DNA of 64,000 nt from Paguma larvata (Eukaryota; Chordata; Mammalia; Carnivora; Viverridae): NCBI GenBank assembly GCA_030068075.1, contig CM057833.1:46147587-46211586 (forward strand), given 5' to 3'. Each line of letters begins with the position of its first letter. Positions within the stretch are counted from its first letter, which is position 1. The notes beneath the pieces are model-generated. The model saw nothing but the letters and a program-made list of their open reading frames with translations. It made no database searches and was not told the origin of the DNA. The position numbers and the translations under genes were made by a program. Positions 10,975-21,200 of the stretch are shown here, piece by piece.

Positions 10975-11440
10975 AATGACACAGAGTTGTGGTTAAGATA
11001 TGAGGAGGTAGACCAAGGTTTGCCTCTTGGCTTTGGCACCTCCCACCTGTTGTGAATCGGGCAAGTCACTTAACTTCCCTGGGCACTACTTTCCTCATTT
11101 CTAATTTTTTTTTTTTTTACATTTGTTTATTTTTGAGAGACAGAGTGAGACAGAGTGTGAACGGGGTAGGGGCAGAGAGAGAAGGAAACACAGAATCCGA
11201 AGCAGGCTCCAGGCTCTGAGCAAGCGGTCAGCACAGAGCCCCACGTGGGGCTCAAACCCATGAACTGTGAGATCACGACCCGAGCCGAAGTCAGACGCTT
11301 AACCTACTGAGTCACCCAGGTGCCCCATAGTTTTCTCATTTCTAAAAAGAGGGATAATAACAGTTCTGACCTCATGGGGCTATTGTGAGTTAGGGAAGTT
11401 TTTGAGGGCAGGGATTCTGTCTCCAGTCTTCTCTGCACCC
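10975..11440 (+). repeat. MIR fossil split by a SINE
   Basis: The left part has 'cagagttgtggttaaga' and 'gggcaagtcacttaacttcc'. The right part resumes with 'aaaaagagggataataaca' and 'ctcatggggctattgtgag'. The SINE at 11105-11326 interrupts it at the 'cctcatttctaa' position of MIR. Confidence 0.8.
11105..11326 (-). mobile_element. Felid tRNA-derived SINE, reversed
   Basis: Poly-T, 'ttatttttgagagacagag', 'cacagagccccacgtggggc' and 'gagtcacccaggtgcccc' give a complete reverse copy. The flanking duplication is 15 bp with one mismatch, 'ttt(c/t)ctcatttctaa', at 11090-11104 and 11331-11345. The host is a MIR element. Confidence 0.95.
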
Positions 11441-11469
11441 AGCCAGAATGAGGTTCAGAAAGAGCAGGC

Positions 11470-11665
11470 TTTGTACTTTAGACATCCTGTCAACTCTGGT
11501 TCCAGCACTCCTATATGGGCTGTGTGACCTTAGAGAAATTACTCACCGTTTCTGGACCTCGGATTACTCCTCTGAGTACAGGCTCATTATTTCTACCTCG
11601 AATGATTGTTGTAAGATGAGGTGGGACATATGAAGACCCAGTGCGGAGATTAGCACATAGGAGTT
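11470..11665 (+). repeat. MIR fossil
   Basis: 'ggttccagcactcctatatg', 'ggctgtgtgaccttagagaa', 'ctcaccgtttctggacctcg' and 'gattgttgtaagatgagg' follow the MIR order. It sits directly after another MIR. Confidence 0.75.
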
Positions 11666-11919
11666 ATCCATTTCCCTTTTTCCTACCCCAGAGTCTAACA
11701 TTCAATAATTGAATGTCTCCAGTAATTGACAACTGAGTTCTTGTTTGCTATGTAAAACATCCTTTTCTCTCACACTTCCTTGCTGCATTTTCCTTCTCAC
11801 TTTCCAGTGAAATATTATACATTTATTTAGTTACTTTTTATTGTCTCTCTCCTCCCAGTAGAATGAGCTTTATAAGAATAGCTTTTGTTTTGTTTATTTT
11901 CCCCCTTTTTCTATTTTTT

Positions 11920-12285
11920 AAAATTGTATTTTAGTTGACATATGATGTCATATTAGTTTCAGGTGTATAACATAGTGAATCTACAATTATATACATTATG
12001 AAATGTTCAGGGGCCCCTGGGTGGCTCAGTCAGTTAAGCATCTGACTCTTGGTTTCGGCTCAGATCATGATCTCACGGTCCCTGAGTTCGAGCCCCACGT
12101 CGGGCTCCTCGCTGACAGTGCAAAGCCTGCTTGGCTCTCTCTCTCTCTCTCCCTCCTTCTCTGCCTCCACTTCTCTCTCAAAATAAATAAATGAACTTTA
12201 AAAAAAGGAAACGTGCATTCCAATAAATGTAGTTACCACCTGTCGCCCGCCCTACAATGTTATTACAATAGGATTGTTTTCTGCT
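11920..12285 (-). repeat. Old L1 3' fragment, reversed, split by a SINE
   Basis: 'ttagttgacatatgatgtca', 'ttagtttcaggtgtataaca' and 'tagtgaatctacaattata', then after the SINE 'gtagttaccacctgtc' and 'acaatgttattacaata', match the antisense 3' region of mammalian L1M-type elements. Confidence 0.75.
12010..12207 (+). mobile_element. Felid tRNA-derived SINE inside an L1
   Basis: Head 'ggggcccctgggtggctcag', 'gagttcgagccccac' and the 'aaataaataaatgaac' tail are present. The flanking repeats 'gaaatgttca' (12000-12009) and 'gaaacgtgca' (12208-12217) look like a decayed target-site duplication. The part between 'gctgacagtgcaaagcctgc' and the CT stretch is shorter than in other copies. Confidence 0.92.
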
Positions 12286-12910
12286 GTGTCCCCAGAGCCC
12301 GAAATACAGTAAGTGCTCAGTAAAGAGTTGCTGAGTACACAAATGTGTGTGACCTCTCCCTGAAATGTCCGGGAAGAACCTGCATCGATGCTACAGGTGA
12401 TGCCAGGCCTGGAGGGCTCACCGACCAGCATTCATCTTCCCTAGACTGAAGCAATGAGCTTCGAGAAGGAGGATCAGGGGCCCACTCCCTTCACACGTGT
12501 GCCCCCAGGACCAATACCCTGCATGTGTGGCAGGGACATGCCTGTGCTCACACTCGCCCTTCATGCCATAGTTGCCGGGCTGTCTGGAATTCCCATGGCA
12601 GCTTTGCAATAGGATTAATCTTGCTCACACAGATGCATACCGATCCCAGATAAGGATCACTCAAGGTTTCAACCTGGCGCCGCCGCAACAAATGGAAAGT
12701 TAGAAGCAGGAGACCGGATGGTTCCCAGACTACGAAAGCCAAAGCACAAAATCTGCTAACCAAACCACTCTCCACTCCACTGGTCTCTTCCTTCCTTTCC
12801 TTCTCTCTGTCCTGAGTCTGTTCCTGTCACACAGTGTGGCAGCTTAGCGAAGTGACAACGGCACTGGCAGCTCAGGGCTCCAGACCCAACACCCCCAGTG
12901 AGATCACCGG
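12286..12910. other. Gene-free unique sequence
   Basis: A MIR/L2 tail ('cagtaagtgctcagtaaaga') lies at the start. The rest is unassigned, and no reading frame has credible support. Confidence 0.4.
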
Positions 12911-12911
12911 G

Positions 12912-12990
12912 AGATCTCAAGCAGGTTATCCCACCTCCCTGAGCCTCAGCTCCCTCGTCTCTAAAAGGGGCCTTGAGAACATGCTCAAGA
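12912..12990 (+). repeat. MIR core fragment
   Basis: 'caagcaggttatcccacctc', 'cctgagcctcagctccctcg' and 'tctctaaaaggggcc' are a GC-richer MIR core. Confidence 0.5.
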
Positions 12991-13284
12991 ATCCGTGTTG
13001 AGTGGAAGATGACTGAACGGGACACCAGGGGAGAGCAGCGAGCTCGCAGTGAAGCACGCACAGATGCTAGTGCTAGTACCTTCCATGCCAGCTGACTTCC
13101 ATGACGGTGGGCTGTGGGTAACATTGCCTTGGCTTCGGTTGCCTTTAGAATAGGCAACCTAGCTGAAAATAGAGACAAGGCCTTTCAGATGTAGCACCTC
13201 ATAAGGTTTTCTCTTTGCATGGGGAGGGTTCTGAAGATCCTGGGGTTGGGTGGTGGGACATCACAGCCGTGAGAGGCGCAGTTG

Positions 13285-13945
13285 TTGCTAATGTTACCTA
13301 GGGCCACTGTAACAAATGTCACAGCATTCGGTGGCTTCAAACAACAGACATTTATTCTCACATAGGTTTGGAGGCCAAAAGCATCGAGGTCAAGGTGTGG
13401 GCAGGACTGCGCTCCCTTGGAAGGCTCTAAGGGAGAATCCATTTTTGGCCACCTCCAGCTTCCGGTTCCTTGGCTTATGGCAGCGTCACTCTGACCCCTG
13501 CCTCCATCTTCACGTGGTTGTCCTCCCTGGGTGTCTCTGTGTCTCAAATCTCCCCCTCCTCTCTGTTATAAGGACAGTAGACATAGGATGTAGGGCCCAC
13601 CCTAAAACCAGAATGACCTCATCTTGAGATCCTTTTTTTTTTAATTAAAAAAACCCCACAATTAAATTTTTTTTTTTTTATTTTAGAGGGAGGGAGAGAG
13701 AGCACAAGCAGGGGAGAGGGGCAGAGGGAGAGAGAGAATCCTAAGCAGGCTCCACGCTCAGGGCGGGGCATGATCTCACAACCCTGGGATTATGACCTGA
13801 GCCAAAATCAAGAGTGGGATGCTTAACCGACTGAGCCACCCAGGCGCCCCTTGAGATCTGTAATTATATCTGCGAAGACCCTATTTCCAAGTACCAAGGG
13901 CTGGATATATCTTTTCAGAGACACAACTCAACCGACTACAGTGCC
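13285..13945 (-). repeat. MLT1-type MaLR LTR, reversed, split by a SINE
   Basis: Reversed MLT1 phrases run the full length: 'gccactgtaacaaatgtcac', 'gtggcttcaaacaacagaca', 'ggctctaagggagaatcca', 'tataaggacagtagacatag', 'agggcccaccctaaaacca', then beyond the SINE 'ctgtaattatatctgcgaag' and 'accctatttccaag'. It is a solo LTR with no retroviral genes. Confidence 0.85.
13632..13850 (-). mobile_element. Felid SINE variant inside an MLT1-type LTR, reversed
   Basis: It ends in 'gagccacccaggcgcccc' and begins in an A/T-rich tail. The flanking 'ttgagatc' at 13624-13631 and 13851-13858 is the target-site duplication. The body differs from neighbouring copies ('gatctcacaaccctgggatt', 'agagtgggatgcttaaccg'), suggesting another SINEC subfamily. 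Confidence 0.92.
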
Positions 13946-14054
13946 TCCCCGCCCAAGAATTTCAGATTAGGCCAAGGAAACAGCACACACCACTGAAAAA
14001 CCAGAGTTTCAAGTAAAGAAAGAGTAAAACAAACCCTCCCGAAGGTGGGTAGGG

Positions 14055-14400
14055 ATTGATCCATTCATTCTTTGACCCAGAAACACTTGCTGAGCCTCTG
14101 CTGAGCTGGGTGCTGGGAAGGAGGAATTACGAAGCACAGTCCCTGCCTTCAAGGAGTTTACAGACTGGTAGTGGTAGACAGAGAAACAGGCACGTCCAGC
14201 TCTGAACGGTCGGACTCTGCAGGAGGCGGGCCCTGATGCCGTGAGGCAACTCTGGAGGAGACTTCTGGAGGAAGGGTTGCCACACCTGAGGCCTGAGGGA
14301 GGCAGGAGGAGGAGCCAGCCTGCCAGAGGAGGGTAGAGTTCTAAGAAGAAGGAACAGAGGAAAGAAAGCCTGAGGCCTGTGGGTTCTGCACAAAGTGGGG
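14055..14400 (+). repeat. L2 fossil
   Basis: 'ccattcattctttgaccc', 'aaacacttgctgagcctctg', 'cagtccctgccttcaaggag' and 'tttacagactggtagtgg' follow the L2 3' part. The opposite-strand open frames here are shadows. Confidence 0.6.
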
Positions 14401-14467
14401 GGTGGGGGGTTGGAGAGGCCGGCAAGGGAGCAGACTGTATAGGGTGCTTTTAAAAATAGGAATTAGA

Positions 14468-14665
14468 GGGGCGCTGGGGTGGCAGAGTCAGTTAAGTGTC
14501 TGACTCTTGGTTTTGGCTCAGGTCATGATCTCCCAGTTTCCTGAGTTCAAGCCCGAGTTGGAGTCTCTGCTGCCAGCACAGAGCCTGCTTGGGATCCTGC
14601 CCTCCTGCCCCTCGCCGTCTCTGTCTCTCTCAATATAAAGAGATAAACTTTAAAAAAAATTTTAA
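14468..14665 (+). mobile_element. Felid SINE, first of a tandem pair
   Basis: A degraded head 'ggggcgctggggtggcagag' is followed by a shortened body and an A-rich tail. The direct repeat 'aaatag/agaattaga' at 14454-14467 and 14899-14912 brackets this copy together with the next one. The second SINE therefore entered the tail of the first, or they moved as a dimer. Confidence 0.9.
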
Positions 14666-14898
14666 GGGGTGCCTGAGTGTCTCAGTCTGTTAAGCATCTG
14701 ACTTCGGCTCATGTCATGATCTCATAGTTTGGGTTCGAGCCCTGCATCAGGCTCTGTGCTGACAGCTCGGAGTCTGGAGCCTGTTTTGGATTCTGTGTCT
14801 CCTTGTCTCTCTACCCCTCCCCATTCGCACTATGTCTCTCTCTCTCTCTCTCTCTCTAAATCAACATTCAGGAAAATTTAAAAACATAAAAAAATTTT
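14666..14898 (+). mobile_element. Felid SINE, second of a tandem pair
   Basis: Head 'ggggtgcctgagtgtctcag', body 'ttcgagccctgcatc', a (CT)n stretch and a long A-rich tail are present. It begins directly on the tail of the preceding SINE in the same orientation. Confidence 0.92.
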
Positions 14899-15164
14899 AA
14901 ATAAGAATTAGAAAAAGGCTTTAGTGAAAAGCGTGCCGATAGGTTTGAAAATTACATTTATTACGTTGTGTGTTTTTAAAAGAACTATAGCATATACACA
15001 GATCGCAAGTGCAGCTTGAGTAAGTGAGCGGCCCCATGTACACCCCACCGAGGCCGCTTAGGTGTACGGACTATCAGAGTTGGGCCAGGATAGAGGACAG
15101 TCTGAGATGGGCCCAGGACTCAGAATTCCACTTTTGTCCTATAGGTCAACGGCCCCCCTAATAG

Positions 15165-15370
15165 GAAAAACCTGGGATCTGGAGAAGGGGGACTCCGTTT
15201 TAAGCCCCGTATCTGGTATTCCCTTGCTGTGTGATGGCAGGCAAATGGTTACGTTTCTATTATCCTCAGTTTTACCATCTATAGAATGGGCTCACAGCAT
15301 CTGCCTCACCAAGATGGTGTGAAGATAGAAATGAGACCAAGCTGGGGAAAGTGTGATGGAAAATAGTTGC
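15165..15370 (+). repeat. MIR fossil
   Basis: 'cttgctgtgtgatggcaggc', 'tcagttttaccatctataga' and 'gcctcaccaagatggtgtga' follow MIR from core to tail. Confidence 0.7.
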
Positions 15371-16020
15371 CAGTGGGATCCTCAGGTTCTAACCTGTCGC
15401 AGGTCTGGACTGCTTCACTTGACCTTCTTCCTTTTCCAGTTGGTCAGATGAAAGAGGAGGAGAGGAGGGGGAGAATTTCTGTTTGCAGTGCCTTTTTGCT
15501 TCCCATTCAAAAAACTGTACCCTGGATCTGGACTGTCACTCTTGTGCCATTCTTTGTCCCTGTCCTTCCTGCTCACTGCTGGCTGCCGCATCCAACCAGG
15601 CTCAAAAGAGGCAGGGAGGAGGGCAGGGGTTGGGGAAGAGGTTCGAGGGGGGAGATGAATTCGAGTCTCCTCTCCTAGCCTTCACTAAGGACCTGCTGTC
15701 CCAGCTGTGTGCTGGGCACTGGGGACTGTGGGTGGCGTGTGGTGGGAGCCGTAGGAGGGAAGCATGGCATTCCCACTCGGATGGTGGGCTGGCTCATTTG
15801 CTGAGGCAAAACAAAAAGGGGCCCTATTACAGAGCAAAGCCAGCTAAGGTCAGAGTCTTACTGTTACGAGGCAGAAAGCCCCCAAAGGAGTTGAGAAAGA
15901 GATGAGGCCACTTTACTGGATAAAATAGCATAAAGAAGGTGAGCTCAGTGCCAGACTCCCCTCTCTCCTCCCATTTCAGATTCTTGGCATTTCTGCAATA
16001 ACTATCTTTAAGCGTTCTAG
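15371..16020. other. Gene-free sequence
   Basis: This is a CT/GA-skewed stretch with a possible L2 scrap near 15690 ('gctgtgtgctgggcactggg'). A 140-codon open frame crosses it but has no coding features. Confidence 0.4.
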
Positions 16021-16160
16021 ACCATTCTTTTACGGACATTGTCTTATATGATCCTTGCAAGAAGCCCCAACACTAAGTATTGTACTTACCATCTTTTCAG
16101 ACCTGCACTTCCAGGGACTTGCTCCGGATCACGCCACTGCTAAAGGAAGGAAGCGGCTTT
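16020..16160 (-). repeat. MIR fossil, partial
   Basis: 'cattgtcttatatgatcctt', 'gcaagaagccccaacac' and 'tattgtacttaccatctttt' follow the reversed MIR/L2 order. Confidence 0.5.
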
Positions 16161-16580
16161 GGGGCCGTGTTCATCCGGCTGCCAAGCTCCCGCTGTCTCC
16201 ACTCAGCTCTACCGTTTTGCTGGACGTATGTGGAGGGGAGACGTGTGTTTCATCAGGGTGCATCTCATCGTGTGCGGTTTTAGTATTTGCGTGCACATGT
16301 CGAACAACCGGCATGCTGATGTACCTGCCCAGTGAGTTGTCATGATTGCATTTTGAGGGGCTAACTGCATTTTTTTCTGGCAAGGCCTGGCTCAAGGAGA
16401 ACAGGCAAGGAAGCATACAAGCCCTCTGTGTGGGAAACCAGTCACACCGGTGAGGTTTGGTCCTTGAGCAGATGATTGGGAAATGGCTCTGTTTAGCCCT
16501 GGTGGAACTTTACTTCACTGGGGGCTCCTGTTTTTCCATGACTATGTTATTTCCAAAGCACAATTCATTCCCTATTCTTT

Positions 16581-16867
16581 TTTCTTTTTTAATAATTTAT
16601 TGTTAAATTGGCTTCCATATAACACCCAGTGTTCATCCCTCCTCTGTGCCCGTCACCCACTCTCCTCCCTCCCTCACCCCTCTGTTTGTTCTTAGTCTTT
16701 GAGAGTCTCTTATATTTTGTCTCCCTCCCTCTCTGTGTCTTTTTTCTTTTCCCCTCTTCCCCTCCCCCATGGCTTTCTGCTAAGTGTCTCAAAATCCACC
16801 TATGCGTGGAAACATATGGTATCTGTCTTTCTCTGACTGACTTATTTCACTTAGCATAATACCCTCC
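16581..16867 (-). mobile_element. 5'-truncated L1, reversed
   Basis: The sequence is antisense L1 3' end: 'aataatttattgttaaattg', 'aacacccagtgttcatccc', 'gagagtctcttatattttg', 'acatatggtatctgtctttc' and 'ttatttcacttagcataata'. The T-rich start at 16581 is the L1 poly-A tail. A 14-bp target-site duplication with one mismatch, 'att(c/t)... ctattcttt', lies at 16567-16580 and 16868-16881, so the insertion is complete and fairly recent. Confidence 0.92.
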
Positions 16868-16904
16868 ATTCTCTATTCTTTAAAAAAAAAGAAAGAAAGA
16901 AACT

Positions 16905-17110
16905 ATATGTGTTTAGCACCCACACTGTGCCAGGCATGACGCTGGGTGCCTTACATCTATGGCATCACTTAATCCCTGCAAACCCTGCCAAGGGGGCTCC
17001 GTAGGCACCATTGTTCAGCCCAGGAGACAGATTCAGGAAGGTGGAGCGCTGTGCTCAAGATCTCCTGCTGGTGTGGAGCAAGCCGGGGCTCCTGCTCAGC
17101 GCTGTCCAAA
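16905..17110 (-). repeat. MIR fossil
   Basis: 'gtttagcacccacactgtgc', 'caggcatgacgctgggtgcc', 'ttacatctatggcatcactt' and 'ccaggagacagattcaggaa' follow the reversed MIR order. Confidence 0.75.
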
Positions 17111-17118
17111 CACTGGCA

Positions 17119-17310
17119 TTTTATTTTATTTATTTTATAATTTTATTTTAATTTATTTTATTTCATTTCATTTTATTTTATTTTATTTCATTTTATTTAT
17201 TTATTTTATTATTTACTTTATTTATTATTTTACTTTACTTTTATTTTATTTCATTTTATTTTTATTTTATTTTATTATTTTACTTTATTATTTTATTTTA
17301 TTTTATTTCA
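17119..17310. repeat. TTTTA/TTTCA pentanucleotide-type tract
   Basis: About 190 bp consists almost wholly of TTTTA, TTTA and TTTCA units on the + strand. It is continuous with the tail of the reversed SINE that follows. The direct repeat 'cactggca(t/c)ttta' at 17111-17123 and 17518-17530 encloses tract plus SINE, so the tract grew from the SINE poly-A tail after insertion. An open frame through it is a low-complexity artefact. Confidence 0.95.
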
Positions 17311-17517
17311 TTGTTTATTTGTTTTGGGAGAGAGAGAGAGAGCACGTGCAGGAGTGCACATATGCCCAGGAGCCCAAGCAGGGGAGGGACAAAGGCAGAG
17401 GGAGCTGTCAGTGCAGAGCCCGAGGTGGGGCTCAATCCCACCAACCTGTGGAAATCATGACCTGAGCGGAAATCAAGAGTCAAGCACTTAACCAACTGAG
17501 CCACCCAGCCGCCCCCA
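17311..17517 (-). mobile_element. Felid SINE with expanded tail, reversed
   Basis: 'tgttttgggagagagagaga', 'cagtgcagagcccgaggtgg' and 'gagccacccagccgccccc' are a reversed SINE. See 17119-17310 for its tail and the target-site duplication. Confidence 0.95.
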
Positions 17518-18222
17518 CACTGGCACTTTAAAGTTATTGGTGAGACATTTTATTTTTCAACTAAGCCGTAAATTATCTTTACTAATTCATGACCCAGGAT
17601 GCTGGCATACTGACTCCGCCCCTGCTCTTTTAGAAAAAGAAATGCTTTATCTTTTCATTCCTGAGTGACTGAAGTGTTTTGTCCCAGAGATAAAAATCTT
17701 CGAGTCAGGTCACTTGAGTGTGATGTGAGGAGGGTAGGACATGGCTACTCTCACTCACTGACTTTTTTTTTTTCTTCTTTTTTTCCTAAGGCAGCTGGCT
17801 TCCTTTTCAGACCTTTCTCTGCTATAACCACAGTCTTTGGCTCCTGAGAGCTCTGGCCAGGATGGTACAGGCTGGACCTGTAGTGTGGAAAAACCTGTGG
17901 TCAGAGAAGCCTGCTGTGCTCGGCATCCAGAGGGCCTCTGAGATTTGAGACGGGCTCTAACAGTCTCCCAAAGACCCTGGGTCCCCACTTACACAGTGCC
18001 ACCATGGCAGGTAGAAAGAAGTCCTCAGTGAAATTTGAGACCATATGGCCTCTGAGACAAGCATTGGGGCCACCAGCCCCTTTAAGGGATGATGAGTTTG
18101 AATACCTTAATGGTCTTAGTTTTTGCACTGGGCAGACGGATTGACCAAACCTTCTGAAGTGGAATGAATGATTAAGATGAAGTTCTTTGCAACCCTAGGG
18201 CCAGTTCTTTTCAAACTCTTTT

Positions 18223-18357
18223 TTTTTTTTTAAGTTTATTTATTTATTTGGAGAGAGAGAGAGAATCCTAAGCAGGCTCCACCCTGTCAGTGCAGTGTCA
18301 GGGCTCGAACTCACCAATCGAAAACTAAGAGTCTGACGCTTAACCAACTGAACCACC
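18223..18357 (-). mobile_element. Felid SINE with internal deletion, reversed
   Basis: Only about 135 bp remain: the A-rich tail, '(ga)n', 'aagcaggctccaccctgtca' and 'cttaaccaactgaaccaccc'. The segment around the usual 'tgagatcatgacctgagc' is missing. The duplication 'caaactctttt' lies at 18212-18222 and 18358-18368. Confidence 0.9.
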
Positions 18358-18434
18358 CAAACTCTTTTAAGGTTCATAAAAGCAGGGAGCGATAACCAGA
18401 GAGACTGGGGGAGAATGAGCCCTTAGCATAGCTG

Positions 18435-18625
18435 TGGTGGAGAAATCCTAGACTCTGGCTGTGTGGCCTATACTCCACTCCCCCTCTGAGCCCCAGTTTT
18501 CTCTTGTGGTGTTTGGCAGTGGCACTGCTCTTTCTTCCTTGCCCCTGTCCCCAGATGGTGGTCGTGACAATTAAATGGGAATACATTTACGCTGTTGAAG
18601 CAGGGTCCCAACACAGAGAAGGTAC
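18435..18625 (+). repeat. MIR fossil
   Basis: 'gactctggctgtgtggccta', 'ctctgagccccagttttctc' and 'tgacaattaaatgggaata' follow MIR, with gaps. Confidence 0.55.
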
Positions 18626-18844
18626 TTAGGCAAAAGTCAGGAGGCTTGGGTTGTACTTCAGATTCCTCTCTGAACTCTGTATCTCCTTTCCCTGGGTCTC
18701 CCTTTATGTAAAAGGAGAGGATTAGAGTAGATATTTTTTCCCTCTGGGGTCTCGTCTGACTGTAAGATGCCATGATCCTGTCTCTCTAAGTGGAGGACAT
18801 GCAGCAAATTTTCAGGGATGAATGGATCTTTTAATATTTAGCCG

Positions 18845-19190
18845 TTCAGCCATCCAACAAATATTTAATAAGGGCTAACCACATGTTAGGTGATGGGGAT
18901 AGAGTGACACAGCAGAGGTAGCACCTGCCCTCATGGACCTTCCAGTCTAGTGTAGATGCCTTGGGGGAACACCCTCATCTCAGATAGTTGAAGAAGGGCC
19001 AGGGCACCAAGGGAAGCACTGTTAGCCGAAAGAGCTATGTCAGGGATGTAATAGATGCTCACCTTTTCATTAAACAAATAAGTCAATGCAAGCACCTTAT
19101 GGAAGCTCTTGGGGGTGACCTTAGATGTTGGGGAGCAGTTTCTAGGAGTCAGGAAAGGTCGCAGGAGCTCTGGCCAAGGGTGTGTGTAAT
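18845..19190 (+). repeat. L2 fossil
   Basis: 'catccaacaaatatttaata', 'gggctaaccacatgttaggt' and 'cctgccctcatggaccttcc' are L2 3' phrases. The later part is less certain. Confidence 0.6.
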
Positions 19191-19544
19191 TGCTAAAGAG
19201 TTTGTTTGTTGAGACACCTGAGAATGAGGGATCTGCCCCTACCTGCCCAATTCTCAAGGGGGCCATTAGTGGGAACAAGGAACAATGACTGCTTCCCAAG
19301 CCTGTCTTTTCCCCAGAGGTGGAGCCGATGCAGATACCGGAACCACAGGAGAAGAGAGAAGAGTGGCCAGAGAAAAATGCCAGTGTTAGTATGACACTTG
19401 GGCCAAGTCCACAGAACCATGAAAAATTATGGAGTCTCATCTGTGTCCCATCAAGAGAGAAAAGGGGGCCAGTTGGGGTACAAGGGCCACATGAGGGTTG
19501 GCCCCAGGGTCATGGCCAAGAGGCTGCCTGGGGTGGTGGAAAGA

Positions 19545-19750
19545 ATTCGGGTTTAGGAGTTGGAGACTGATTTGAGTTTGAAGGTGTGGAGCCCTGGGCA
19601 AATCACTTAACCTCTCTGAACCAGCTTCCTGATCTGTTAAATAGACATTACAAAGTTGACCTAAGATGATACGAGGTATAATATGTCTCAGGCACCTACA
19701 GTCAGTCCCTGGGACCAACTGTACTCTTGACAATTGGTGTTTATAATTAT
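19545..19750 (+). repeat. MIR fossil
   Basis: 'gtggagccctgggcaaatca', 'cttaacctctctgaaccagc', 'ttcctgatctgttaaataga' and 'aagatgatacgaggtataat' follow the MIR order. Confidence 0.8.
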
Positions 19751-19894
19751 TACATTACCAGGACCTGGGTCCCGTTTCTGTGCCACATTTTAAACCAGGG
19801 CTAGGAGCAAGTTGGAGGAGAAATCTTAGAAGGGGGTTGTAATATCTTTAATATAAGTAAAATGGTGACTCAGGACTGAGTGGATTTACAGGGA

Positions 19895-20005
19895 CTTAGC
19901 TCTAGCTAACTCATCTTCTAACCAGCTGTCTGACCTTAGATGGGCATTTTTGCCCTTTTTGAGACCTGCTTTTCGCCTCTGTGAAATGGGAATAATTTTC
20001 AGGCT
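19895..20005 (+). repeat. MIR fossil, partial
   Basis: 'ccagctgtctgaccttagat' and 'gcctctgtgaaatgggaata' are core MIR phrases. Confidence 0.6.
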
Positions 20006-20009
20006 CAAC

Positions 20010-20500
20010 TTTTTCTCATCCATCCATTCAACATGTATTTAATGCCTATTAGGAGCCACGCTATGCTTGGTGCTGAGGACAGAGGAACAAAGCATAGTCC
20101 CTGTCCCTACAGAGCTCACCGTCCAGTGGGACAGATCATTAAACAAATATTTCCAGTTGGGTATAGACAGGCTTAGCCCTGTCTGAATGGACAAGGAAGG
20201 CTTCTTGGAGCAGGTGCCACCTAGACCTGAGAGTTGAAGGATAATAGTATTTAGCCAAATAAGAGTAGGAAAGGAAGGGGGAACTTAGGGAAGGCATTCC
20301 AGGAAGAAGGAATTGCATGTGCAAAGGCCAGGAGGGAAATGGGTGCAGCAGAGGTGGTAATGGATAAAGGCTGAGTATGGACTTCGTGTGAAGGCAGTGG
20401 GAGACCACTGAGAGAGTTTAAGTGAGCAAGTTGGAATAACATCCTCACATTTGCGTTTTTAAAAAGAACACTCAGGGTTATATGTGCATATGTCAAGTTA
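20010..20500 (+). repeat. L2 fossil, long
   Basis: 'catccattcaacatgtattt', 'ggtgctgaggacagaggaac', 'ccctacagagctcaccgtcc', 'ggaaggcttcttggagcagg', 'ggcattccaggaagaagg', 'gcatgtgcaaaggccagg' and 'ggagaccactgagagag' run in order along L2. Confidence 0.75.
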
Positions 20501-21064
20501 CCTTACGGCGGAGGGCAGTTGTGGTAAGTTGATCCTTACCTCCTCTTCCTGATCTCCTTCCTCTTCCTTTCCCTGCCCTCATCAAGTGAAACAACTCACA
20601 CGAGCATGCCTGCCATAGTGTCTGGCACATAGTAAGTGTTCAATTAGCATATATTATTCCCCCTTTTAAAGCAGTCCTTGAAGAAGAAATGTCCTGGCAT
20701 GGAACGCGTGTTGGGGCAGAACTGCTGAGGGTGCGGCTGTTTGTACTTTCTGGCTGCTGGTATAACTGATAGGATTTAGGTCAAAGGAAGTTCCCCAGAC
20801 AGTTCAGTCTCAACCAGTCATCTGGGGTTTCAGGGAGGGCAGGTGAAGGTCATAATCTCTCCCTTATTGCCGAAGGCCATTTCTCCCCAGTGTCTTAGTC
20901 TTGGAAACTTACCAGACACGGGAAATCCTGTTAATTTGTTCCAGGTAGCTTCCTCATCTGTAAAATGGGTATGAAGTTACCGGTGCAGTACCACACAAGA
21001 TGTCGTCAAGAGGATCAGAAGAAAATGTGAACCACAACAAAAGAAGGCACTAGATTCCATTCAC

Positions 21065-21200
21065 CGATCCCTACCTCAGGCCAGGCCTTATTCTTATGAA
21101 GCCGGTATTCTCGTTAGCCCTATTTTATAGATAAAGAAACTGAAGTTCAGAGACATTATGCAAATCACCCAGGGCAAAGTAAGTGGCTGTAGCCAGAGCC
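21065..21200 (-). repeat. MIR/L2 fossil
   Basis: 'cctattttatagataaagaa', 'actgaagttcagagacatta' and 'gcaaatcacccagggcaa' follow the reversed MIR order. Confidence 0.65.

Noticed and set aside
13285..13945. Retroviral genes next to the LTRs
   Set aside because: The MaLR-type LTRs here are solo or fragmentary; no internal coding sequence was recognised beside any of them.
16959..17465. 168-codon open frame on the + strand
   Set aside because: It runs through the TTTTA/TTTCA tract and a reversed SINE; the product is a low-complexity Phe/Ile/Leu/Tyr string.
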